A DNA stretch of 5,489 bases from NCBI GenBank assembly GCA_015490695.1, contig WFXK01000356.1, positions 1-5,489 on the forward strand, read 5' to 3'. Under the pieces are notes generated by a model. It ran no database searches and had not been told where the DNA came from. It was given only the letters and a program-made list of their open reading frames with translations. A program made the position numbers and the translations under genes. Each line of letters starts with the position of its first letter. The stretch's first letter is position 1. This stretch comes from Bacteroidota bacterium (GTDB lineage: Bacteria; Bacteroidota; Bacteroidia; SpSt-205; S141-50). Of this stretch, positions 1-5,489 are shown one piece after another.

Positions 1-2089
1 AAACAACGCCATCTTTTAGTGTTAAACGACCAATAAAATTATTTAAATGATAAGTTTCGTAAATGAGCGATTGAATTTGCGCTTGAGCAGTAAAATGAAT
101 GTTTTTAGGGATTTCAGGTGCTTCTAAGGGGACTTCTGCGGTGTCAGTGGTCGTTTCTTCAGAAGACTCGGCTAACCACGGATTCAAATCTAAGTAATTA
201 GATTGCCATTGTAATTGCCCTTTTAAGGTTTGGTCTTTTAATAAATAACCCCAGTAGTTTTCTAATCGCCCCTTTACAGCGAAGTCGCTTTTTCCAAAAC
301 GCCCTTGCAATTGTTCTAAAGCAACATAAGCAGGAGAAAAGGAAAGTTTTGCCGAACTAATTTTAATCCCTTGCGGTAAAGTATTGTCTTTATAAAAGAA
401 ATGTTGCAGTGTTAACTGACCTTTGGTTTTTATATTGTGATAAGCCTCCTGCTCAATAGAGCGCATATCACCTTGAGTCATTAAAGAAACGTTTACAATC
501 CCTTGTAATTGAGTACCCTCCATTGGGTAGAGCTGAAGAAGTTTTTCTAAATCTAAAGTTCCGTTAACGTTCAAAGTAAAACGAGGGTTATCTAAGGATT
601 GCATGGTAAAAGAACCTTTAACAGGTTGGTTATCTAACAAGAAGGAAAAGGGGTCTATGGTAATGGTGAAATCATTAAGATTTCCAGTTGTATTCTTAGC
701 CCATGCTTTCATGGCAATGTCTTTCAACTCTGTTGGATAGTCTTTTGTTTTTACATAACCTTTTTGCAGTTCTATCAGTCCATCTATGGCAGGGAGTTGG
801 GTTTCGCTGTAAACACCATCTAAGCGGATGTTTGCATACAATCTTCCTTGTAGCGTATAGCCTTCCATGGGATAGAATCGGGTCCATTGTGCTAAAGGGA
901 AATCCCCTTTTAAAAAGCCTTTTACTTGTGTCTGTTTAGGTGTATAATCAGCCTGAAACTGCATTTGTAAAGGAGACTGGCCTAAATGCATAGAAAAGCG
1001 TCTTAAATCAATTTTCAAATGCTCTAATTGGGGATGTTTATTTTGCATTTCAAAATCTATAAAAATCTTTTGAAGTGCATCGGGCAAATCAGGATATTTT
1101 ACAAAACCATCTTCTACTTTCAATTGCACACTAAATTTAGGATAACGATAACCATCGTACGTTCCAGCAACGTGCAACTTCATAGAAAACTTCCCTTTTA
1201 CTTGTAGCTGTTCAAAGTCTTTTAAGTAAAAAGCCGGAATAAGCGAAATAAGCGAACGAAAATCGGAAGTTGGACATTCTATATCTAAGGTCATATCGTA
1301 AGTGGTGTCGTTCTTTAGGGTGATGCTTCCTAAGATAGAAAAAGGAAAATCATTACATTGGATTTCATTTTCTCGGAATTCATAAAGTCCTTTTTCTAAA
1401 TCTATGAACATGTAAAGGTAGCCGTTGATTTTCATTTTGTTCATGTAAGTGGTATTGTCGTAGCGGAGGGTTATGGCGTCTATGTTTGTTTGGGTTTTTA
1501 ATTCAAATTGCGAGGCACTAAAGTTTCCTTTGCCGCTGTGCGTTAGATTTTCTATGTTTACATAAGTATTGAGGCTTTTATCCTCGTAAAGGATGTGGAC
1601 ATTTTCCAACTCGTAGCTTTTAAGTTTTATGTTAAAGTCGGTTGTTTCTTCTGTGGTGTCGGTTTCTTGGGTTTCTGAGGGTTTCATAATATCCCAGTTT
1701 GCTCTTCCATCCTTAAGGACCTTTGCGTGAATATGGGCGTTTTTAATATAAAAGTGGCTGATTTCGGGACTTGTAGGGTTTGTAATAAGGCGCCAGAGGT
1801 TCAAACCAATGCCGATTTCTTGCGCAACAATCAGCGTATCGTTTTTAAATGCACCTTTTCCAATGATAGACAAATCTTGTAATGTAGCACTTAAATACGG
1901 AAAGGCTTTCCACATAGAAAGGGAAAAATCTTGAAATGCGACTTTAGCATTCACTTGCTCATTGACAACTTTCGTAATTTGTTGCTTAATCGGGTCTTTA
2001 AACAGCAGAGGGATGATGAAGGAAAGGAGAAGTAGTAGGGCGAAGATGCCTGCCAATACCCAGATGCCCCAACGCAAGTATCGTTTCAT
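1..2089 (-). CDS. AsmA-like inner-membrane-anchored protein, C-terminus cut off by the window edge
   Basis: Reading the minus strand from the ATG at 2089 gives 696 uninterrupted codons to the left edge with no stop, so the 3' end is missing. Residues 1-6 are basic (MKRYLR) and residues 7-30 form one strongly hydrophobic segment, which fits a signal anchor holding the protein in the inner membrane with the rest in the periplasm. The remainder is beta-rich with repeated blocks. It ends in the pattern typical of the AsmA C-terminal region: G-K-S-D-F at 599-603, then G-R-L-x-N at 607-611, then L-D-L-N at 633-636. Two acidic Thr/Glu-rich linkers lie at about 138-151 and 641-652. AsmA-family proteins (AsmA, TamB, YhdP and relatives) are linked to outer-membrane biogenesis and lipid transport between membranes; that role is inferred here from the family. 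Bacteroidota members are often 800-1000 residues, so perhaps 100-300 are missing. The start is supported by the membrane anchor and by a promoter box 5 bp upstream. Confidence 0.85.
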   Translation of the reverse strand, partial: MKRYLRWGIWVLAGIFALLLLLSFIIPLLFKDPIKQQITKVVNEQVNAKVAFQDFSLSMWKAFPYLSATLQDLSIIGKGAFKNDTLIVAQEIGIGLNLWRLITNPTSPEISHFYIKNAHIHAKVLKDGRANWDIMKPSETQETDTTEETTDFNIKLKSYELENVHILYEDKSLNTYVNIENLTHSGKGNFSASQFELKTQTNIDAITLRYDNTTYMNKMKINGYLYMFIDLEKGLYEFRENEIQCNDFPFSILGSITLKNDTTYDMTLDIECPTSDFRSLISLIPAFYLKDFEQLQVKGKFSMKLHVAGTYDGYRYPKFSVQLKVEDGFVKYPDLPDALQKIFIDFEMQNKHPQLEHLKIDLRRFSMHLGQSPLQMQFQADYTPKQTQVKGFLKGDFPLAQWTRFYPMEGYTLQGRLYANIRLDGVYSETQLPAIDGLIELQKGYVKTKDYPTELKDIAMKAWAKNTTGNLNDFTITIDPFSFLLDNQPVKGSFTMQSLDNPRFTLNVNGTLDLEKLLQLYPMEGTQLQGIVNVSLMTQGDMRSIEQEAYHNIKTKGQLTLQHFFYKDNTLPQGIKISSAKLSFSPAYVALEQLQGRFGKSDFAVKGRLENYWGYLLKDQTLKGQLQWQSNYLDLNPWLAESSEETTTDTAEVPLEAPEIPKNIHFTAQAQIQSLIYETYHLNNFIGRLTLKDGVV
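408..1237 (-). repeat. Internal protein repeats in the AsmA-like protein
   Basis: The AsmA-like protein contains repeated units. Two carry nearly the same core, Y-P-M-E-G followed by L-Q-G: residues 406-410 (about 860-874) and 521-525 (about 515-529). A more diverged third unit has its corresponding proline near residue 285 (L-I-P-A-F-Y, then L-Q-V-K-G). Spacing is about 115-122 residues. Each core is preceded by a strand-like stretch and a short D/L-rich helix-like stretch, and followed by alternating hydrophobic residues. This matches the modular repeated beta architecture of AsmA-type proteins. The boundaries given are approximate. Confidence 0.55.
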
Positions 2090-2094
2090 AAAGA

Positions 2095-2102
2095 CAAAAG
2101 TA
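2095..2102 (-). promoter_or_regulatory. Bacteroidota-type -7 promoter box for the AsmA-like gene
   Basis: The minus strand reads TACTTTTG here, an exact match to the Bacteroidota -7 consensus TAnnTTTG. Only 5 bp separate the box from the ATG at 2089, so transcription should begin at or within a few bases of the start codon, leaving little or no leader. I see no TTTG-like -33 element at the expected 19-21 bp upstream, so the assignment rests on the -7 box and its position. Confidence 0.6.
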
Positions 2103-2114
2103 GAAAAAACCCTT

Positions 2115-2122
2115 TAACTTTG
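2115..2122 (+). promoter_or_regulatory. Bacteroidota-type -7 promoter box for the thioredoxin-lepA-sua5 operon
   Basis: The plus strand reads TAACTTTG, an exact TAnnTTTG match, ending 4 bp before the ATG at 2127. This predicts a leaderless or near-leaderless mRNA for the first gene of the plus-strand cluster. No similar box precedes lepA or the threonylcarbamoyl-AMP synthase gene, so this is the best candidate promoter for all three genes. A -33 TTTG is not evident upstream. Confidence 0.6.
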
Positions 2123-2126
2123 AGGC

Positions 2127-2600
2127 ATGGAACGAATGATTTTATGGTTTTGCATTGCTACGGTGTTATGGGCACAGCAACAACAAGGAAAAGCCCCCTT
2201 CTTTCTGCCACCTTTTCAATTTTATACTTTGGATGACAAACCTTTTACTGACAAAGACCGCGATCCCAACAAAGCCTTAATCATCTTCTACTTTGACCCC
2301 TACTGCGAACACTGCCAACAACAAACCGAATGGATAACCCAAAAACCCGAAGTATTTAAAAACACCCAACTACTTTTTGTCAGCACTGAAACCAAAGCCG
2401 CTATTCAACAATTTTATGAAAAGTATCTCAAAGGCAAGGGATTGGACGTTGTGATGCTAAAAGATAAAGAATACATGTTTGACAACTACTTCGGCTATAC
2501 AGTAGCACCAAGGATTTTTATTTACGACAAAAAAGGACACTATGTAAAAGATTTTACTCGTGAAGTAGATGCAGAAGTGTTAAGGCGTTATTTACCTTAA
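2127..2600 (+). CDS. Exported thioredoxin-fold (redoxin/TlpA-like) protein with CEHC motif
   Basis: This 157-residue protein begins with a short hydrophobic stretch (about residues 5-16) ending L-W-A before Q-Q-Q-Q. This resembles a Sec signal peptide cleaved after residue 16. Cys9 has no lipobox before it, so a lipoprotein is unlikely. The mature part has the thioredoxin order: a strand (A-L-I-I-F-Y-F, 50-56), then D-P-Y-C-E-H-C with cysteines at 60 and 63 at the start of a helix, a second strand (L-L-F-V-S, 82-86), and the cis-proline loop V-A-P at 126-128 before the strand R-I-F-I-Y-D. The C-x-x-C pair suggests thiol-disulfide exchange in the periplasm; substrate and partner cannot be read from sequence. 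It resembles AhpC/TSA-like or TlpA-like redoxins of Bacteroidota, at the short end of the size range. The ATG at 2127 was chosen because it sits just after the promoter box; the in-frame ATG at 2136 is an alternative. lepA follows after 5 bp. Confidence 0.8.
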   Translation: MERMILWFCIATVLWAQQQQGKAPFFLPPFQFYTLDDKPFTDKDRDPNKALIIFYFDPYCEHCQQQTEWITQKPEVFKNTQLLFVSTETKAAIQQFYEKYLKGKGLDVVMLKDKEYMFDNYFGYTVAPRIFIYDKKGHYVKDFTREVDAEVLRRYLP

Positions 2601-2605
2601 TAGCG

Positions 2606-4399
2606 ATGGAGCACATTCGTAACTTTTGCATTATAGCACACATTGACCATGGAAAAAGCACTTTAGCAGACCGTTTATTGGAGGCAACCCATGCCATCTC
2701 AGAACGAGAAATGCGTGCTCAAGTCTTAGATAATATGGATTTAGAGCGGGAACGAGGAATCACTATCAAAAGTCATGCTATTCAAATGCATTATGATTGG
2801 AAAGGGAAGACTTACACTTTAAATTTAATAGATACTCCAGGGCATGTAGATTTTTCTTATGAGGTTTCACGGGCAATTGCCTCTTGTGAGGGCGCCTTAT
2901 TGGTCGTAGATGCTGCCCAAGGCATCCAAGCCCAAACCATCGCCAACCTCTACTTAGCCTTAGAACAAAACTTGACCATCATCCCCGTAGTAAACAAAAT
3001 TGATTTACCGAATGCACAACCTGAAGACGTTGCTTTAGAGTTAGTAGACCTACTGCATTGTGATGAAGACGAAGTAATTTTTGCCAGTGCTAAAGAAGGA
3101 ATTGGCATAGAAGAGATTTTACAAGCGATTATAGAACGCATCCCTCCCCCTAAGGGGAAAAAAGATGCTCCACTAAAAGCCCTTATTTTTGATTCTTACT
3201 ACGATACCTACCGAGGCGTAGTCGCCTATTTTCGGATCTTTGACGGCACTATCCAAAAAGGGCAACAACTGCTATTGATGTCTACACAAACAACGTACCA
3301 AGCAGAAGAAGTGGGTATTTTGCGCTTACAAAAGGTACCTACACAGTATATTGAGACGGGCAGCGTAGGCTATTTAGTTACAGGCGTGAAAGACGTAAGA
3401 GAGATTAAAGTAGGAGATACCATTACCGATGCAAAAAATCCTGCTAATGCCCCTATTAAAGGGTTTAGAGAACCAAAACCAATGGTCTTTGCAGGCGTGT
3501 ATCCAACCGACTCCGAAGCCTATCAAGACTTAAAAGACGCTTTAGAGAAATTACGTCTTAACGATGCTGCGTTGACCTTTGAACCGGAAACTTCGGCTGC
3601 CTTAGGATTCGGATTCCGTGTAGGCTTCTTAGGAATGCTCCACATGGAAATCGTTCAAGAACGTTTAGAAAGAGAATTTAACATGGATGTGATTATCACC
3701 GTTCCTAATGTACAGTATATTGCAGTGTTACGTAATACAGGCGAACGAGTAAAGGTGCATAGCCCTGCAGACCTACCCCCCATGGAAAAAATAGACCATA
3801 TAGAAGAACCCTACATCCGTGCACAAATCATCACTATGAGCGATTATATTGGTGCTATCATGGAATTATGTATCAAACGCCGAGGAAAACTACTAAGTCA
3901 AAACTATTTAACCGCACAACGTGTAGAATTGGTCTTTGAACTCCCTTTAGCAGAAGTCATCTTTGATTTTTACGATAAATTAAAATCCCTTTCTCGAGGT
4001 TATGCTTCCTTAGATTATGAAATGATTGGCTATAGAACATCGAATTTAGTGAAGATGACGATTTTATTAAACGGCAAGCCCGTAGATGCTTTAAGTGTGA
4101 TTATTCACAGAGATAAGGCTTATGAGTGGGGTAAGCGGCTATGTAGGAAATTAAAAGATTTGATTCCAAGACAGCAGTTTGAAGTGGCTATTCAAGCGGC
4201 GATTGGTTCTCGGGTGATTGCTCGGGAAACGATTAAACCTTTGCGTAAAGATGTTACAGCAAAATGTTATGGTGGGGATGTAACCAGAAAACGCAAGTTA
4301 TTAGAACGACAAAAGCGAGGGAAAAAGCGCATGCGTCAGATTGGAAAAGTAGAAGTGCCACAATCAGCCTTTATGGCGGTATTACGGATAGACCAGTGA
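2606..4399 (+). CDS. lepA: Elongation factor 4 (LepA), ribosome-associated GTPase
   Basis: The product is a full-length 597-residue LepA/EF4, the usual size for the family. GTPase motifs are intact: A-H-I-D-H-G-K-S (11-18, P-loop), R-E-R-G-I-T-I-K (48-55, switch I), D-T-P-G-H (76-80, with the catalytic-type histidine at 80), N-K-I-D (130-133) and S-A-K (161-163). A translation-factor beta-barrel domain follows (about 187-280), then the EF-G-like domains III and V, then the LepA-specific basic C-terminal domain with C-Y-G-G-D at 554-558 and a Lys/Arg-rich run to about 578. EF4 binds the ribosome and hydrolyses GTP; it has been linked to back-translocation, stress tolerance and 30S subunit assembly. 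It acts in the cytoplasm, partly at the membrane. The ATG at 2606 gives the expected N-terminus (M-E-H-I-R-N-F-C-I-I-A-H-I-D-H-G) and lies 5 bp after the preceding stop, without a clear Shine-Dalgarno sequence. Wobble-base use changes sharply along the gene. Confidence 0.97.
   Translation: MEHIRNFCIIAHIDHGKSTLADRLLEATHAISEREMRAQVLDNMDLERERGITIKSHAIQMHYDWKGKTYTLNLIDTPGHVDFSYEVSRAIASCEGALLVVDAAQGIQAQTIANLYLALEQNLTIIPVVNKIDLPNAQPEDVALELVDLLHCDEDEVIFASAKEGIGIEEILQAIIERIPPPKGKKDAPLKALIFDSYYDTYRGVVAYFRIFDGTIQKGQQLLLMSTQTTYQAEEVGILRLQKVPTQYIETGSVGYLVTGVKDVREIKVGDTITDAKNPANAPIKGFREPKPMVFAGVYPTDSEAYQDLKDALEKLRLNDAALTFEPETSAALGFGFRVGFLGMLHMEIVQERLEREFNMDVIITVPNVQYIAVLRNTGERVKVHSPADLPPMEKIDHIEEPYIRAQIITMSDYIGAIMELCIKRRGKLLSQNYLTAQRVELVFELPLAEVIFDFYDKLKSLSRGYASLDYEMIGYRTSNLVKMTILLNGKPVDALSVIIHRDKAYEWGKRLCRKLKDLIPRQQFEVAIQAAIGSRVIARETIKPLRKDVTAKCYGGDVTRKRKLLERQKRGKKRMRQIGKVEVPQSAFMAVLRIDQ
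4396..4399 (+). promoter_or_regulatory. GTGA stop-start overlap coupling lepA and the Sua5 gene
   Basis: The lepA stop TGA (4397-4399) overlaps the proposed GTG start (4396-4398) in a 4-base GTGA. There is no strong Shine-Dalgarno sequence upstream, so re-initiation by ribosomes finishing lepA is the likeliest way the second gene is translated. Confidence 0.7.
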
Positions 4400-5352
4400 A
4401 AACGCTCATTGGTACTGCGCTTGAACCCGCACTTTATTGGTTAAAGCAAGGAGAAGTTGTGGCTATTCCTACAGAAACTGTGTATGGTTTAGCAGCCCAC
4501 GGCTTTAATGAAACAGCCATCGCTAAGGTGTTTGCCGTAAAACAACGCCCACGATTTAATCCTTTGATTTACCATGTAGCAACCATAGAGCAATTATATC
4601 AGTGTGTAGCAGCGGTTTCAGAAGATGTGAAGTCACTAATAAACGCTTTTTGGCCTGGACCATTGACGTTAGTATTGCCTGCTAAGCAAACGATTCCTTT
4701 GATAGCCCGTGCAGGATTGCCTACAGTAGCCGTTCGTATGCCTAAACATCCTCTAACGCTGGAACTTATCCAACGTTTGGAAGCCCCTGTTGTAGCTCCC
4801 AGCGCAAACCCTTTCGGCTATCTTAGTCCTACTACCGCGCAACATGTTTATAAAATGCTCCAAGGAAAAATCCCCTATATCTTAGATGGAGATACAACCC
4901 ACTTCGGTGTAGAATCCACTATCATAGACTGCAGTCAAAAGCCTTTTCGGCTGTTGCGTCCTGGTGCTATAGAAAAAGAGACCTTAGAACGCCACTTAGG
5001 TTATTCTTTGCTTTGGGAAACGAACCAAATCAAAGCCCCTGGGATGTTAAAACGCCATTATGCCCCCCATACGCCCTTAATCATCACAAAAGAACCCGAA
5101 ACTTTTATTCAAAAATATCAAGGAAAGGTCGCCATTATAGACTTTCATCAGCGATGGCATAACTTAAAAGACGTTGTTGCTTACTATAAAGACTTATCTC
5201 CTCAAGGGGATTTGCTCCAAGCAGCACAAAACCTCTTTGTAACCCTTCACGAAATAGAAACCAAAAAACTTCAGGCGATTTTGACGGACTGGCTCCCTAA
5301 TCATGGATTGGGAATCGCTATTAACGATAAACTACGTAGAGCAGCACATTAA
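4396..5352 (+). CDS. L-threonylcarbamoyladenylate synthase, Sua5 type (TsaC family)
   Basis: The product makes threonylcarbamoyl-AMP from threonine, bicarbonate and ATP, the first step of t6A modification at A37 of ANN-decoding tRNAs. Starting at GTG 4396 gives 318 residues. The YrdC domain shows P-T-E-T-V-Y-G-L at 25-32, K-Q-R at 49-51 with F-N-P-L-I after it, F-W-P-G-P-L-T-L at 85-92, P-S-A-N at 135-138 and G-V-E-S-T-I-I-D at 171-178. The linker A-P-G-M-L-K-R-H-Y-A-P (214-224) and a C-terminal Sua5 domain ending G-L-G-I-A-I-N-D-K-L-R-R-A-A-H make it the long Sua5 form, not the short TsaC form. GTG was chosen because it yields the family's normal N-terminus and overlaps the lepA stop as GTGA, a common translational-coupling arrangement. 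The frame stays open back to an ATG at 4264, but those 44 extra residues lie over lepA and have no family character. No other ATG fits. In the D-G-G-x4-G-x-E-S-T stretch the second glycine is Asp166. Confidence 0.93.
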   Translation: MKTLIGTALEPALYWLKQGEVVAIPTETVYGLAAHGFNETAIAKVFAVKQRPRFNPLIYHVATIEQLYQCVAAVSEDVKSLINAFWPGPLTLVLPAKQTIPLIARAGLPTVAVRMPKHPLTLELIQRLEAPVVAPSANPFGYLSPTTAQHVYKMLQGKIPYILDGDTTHFGVESTIIDCSQKPFRLLRPGAIEKETLERHLGYSLLWETNQIKAPGMLKRHYAPHTPLIITKEPETFIQKYQGKVAIIDFHQRWHNLKDVVAYYKDLSPQGDLLQAAQNLFVTLHEIETKKLQAILTDWLPNHGLGIAINDKLRRAAH

Positions 5353-5411
5353 AAAGCTTCCCAACATAAATGTTTACTGGATTTCTACTGTTCTGGTTAT
5401 AAAACTTTGTA
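5353..5411. other. Convergent intergenic gap without a clear terminator
   Basis: This 59-bp stretch separates the stop of the Sua5-type gene from the stop of the leftward gene. The only inverted repeat I see is AACAT-AA-ATGTT at 5363-5374. It is AT-rich with a loop too small for a stable hairpin and no proper U-tract, so I do not call an intrinsic terminator on either strand. AAACTTTG at 5402-5409 is one base away from a TAnnTTTG promoter box, but no gene starts downstream of it. Confidence 0.5.
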
Positions 5412-5489
5412 TTAGCCGACAACGAGATTGATCATCCGTTTCGGCACATGAATAATGCGTTTTACCTTCTTGCCTGCAATGTCTGTCTC
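5412..5489 (-). CDS. leuS: C-terminal end of leucyl-tRNA synthetase (partial)
   Basis: The minus strand encodes 25 residues and a TAA stop (5414-5412). The start lies beyond the right edge. The peptide contains G-K-K-V-K-R-I-I-H-V-P-K-R-M-I-N-L-V-V-G. This matches the typical ending of bacterial LeuRS: a G-K-x-V-(K/R)-K-x-I-x-V-P-x-K-(I/L)-(V/I)-N-(I/L)-V-V pattern in the C-terminal domain that contacts the tRNA. LeuRS charges tRNA-Leu with leucine in the cytoplasm. The call rests only on this short tail, but both the motif and its position at the extreme C-terminus fit. The gene is convergent with the Sua5-type gene. Confidence 0.78.
   Translation of the reverse strand, partial: ETDIAGKKVKRIIHVPKRMINLVVG

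Noticed and set aside
138..190. Thr/Glu-rich stretch near the AsmA C-terminal part as a frameshift or low-quality region
   Set aside because: The frame reads through cleanly into further AsmA-like sequence. A similar acidic linker occurs near residues 138-151, so it is a genuine linker.
696..887. 63-codon minus-strand open frame
   Set aside because: It lies in another frame of the AsmA-like gene, which is continuous through this region with family-like sequence. Its product has no recognisable features.
703..939. 78-codon plus-strand open frame
   Set aside because: It is antisense to the AsmA-like gene. Its hydrophobic look comes from reading the complement of that gene, and no promoter box or recognisable domain supports it.
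2950..3141. 63-codon minus-strand open frame inside lepA
   Set aside because: It is antisense to the conserved GTPase domain of LepA and has no supporting signals.
4264..4395. N-terminal extension of the Sua5-type protein from ATG 4264
   Set aside because: The 44 residues are out-of-frame lepA sequence without family character. The true family N-terminus starts at GTG 4396.
5363..5374. Inverted repeat AACAT-AA-ATGTT as a terminator
   Set aside because: A 5-bp AT-rich stem with a 2-base gap cannot form a stable terminator hairpin and no U-tract follows.
5402..5409. AAACTTTG as a promoter box
   Set aside because: It lacks the leading TA of TAnnTTTG and lies between two convergent gene ends with no downstream start.

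Overview
The window looks like a piece of a Bacteroidota chromosome. Three things suggest this. Both genes at the divergent junction near position 2100 carry a perfect TAnnTTTG box, the -7 promoter element of that phylum. None of the starts has a clear Shine-Dalgarno sequence. The first gene encodes a large AsmA-like protein of the type common in Bacteroidota. The DNA is moderately AT-rich and almost fully coding. I cannot name a genus.

Layout from left to right: (1) positions 1-2089, minus strand, an AsmA-like membrane-anchored protein whose C-terminus runs off the left edge. It has no stop in the window and was read codon by codon as 696 continuous codons. (2) Positions 2090-2126, a 37-bp divergent intergenic region with one promoter box facing each way, both only 4-5 bp from the start codon. 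(3) Positions 2127-5352, a tight plus-strand cluster: an exported thioredoxin-fold protein with a CEHC motif, then lepA (elongation factor 4) after a 5-bp gap, then the tRNA t6A enzyme Sua5/TsaC-type threonylcarbamoyl-AMP synthase, whose GTG start overlaps the lepA stop as GTGA. (4) Positions 5353-5411, a short convergent gap with no convincing terminator. (5) Positions 5412-5489, minus strand, the last 25 codons of what is very probably leucyl-tRNA synthetase.

The plus-strand genes look like one transcription unit driven from the box at 2115-2122. lepA and the threonylcarbamoyl-AMP synthase both serve translation (ribosome function and tRNA A37 modification), and leuS on the other strand adds to that theme. 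The exported thioredoxin-like protein at the head of the unit is the odd member. The AsmA-like protein belongs to a separate leftward unit concerned with the cell envelope.

I found no mobile element, CRISPR array, RNA gene or clearly novel system. The points most worth a second look are the back-to-back near-leaderless promoters, the redox gene heading a translation operon, and abrupt changes in wobble-base preference inside lepA.
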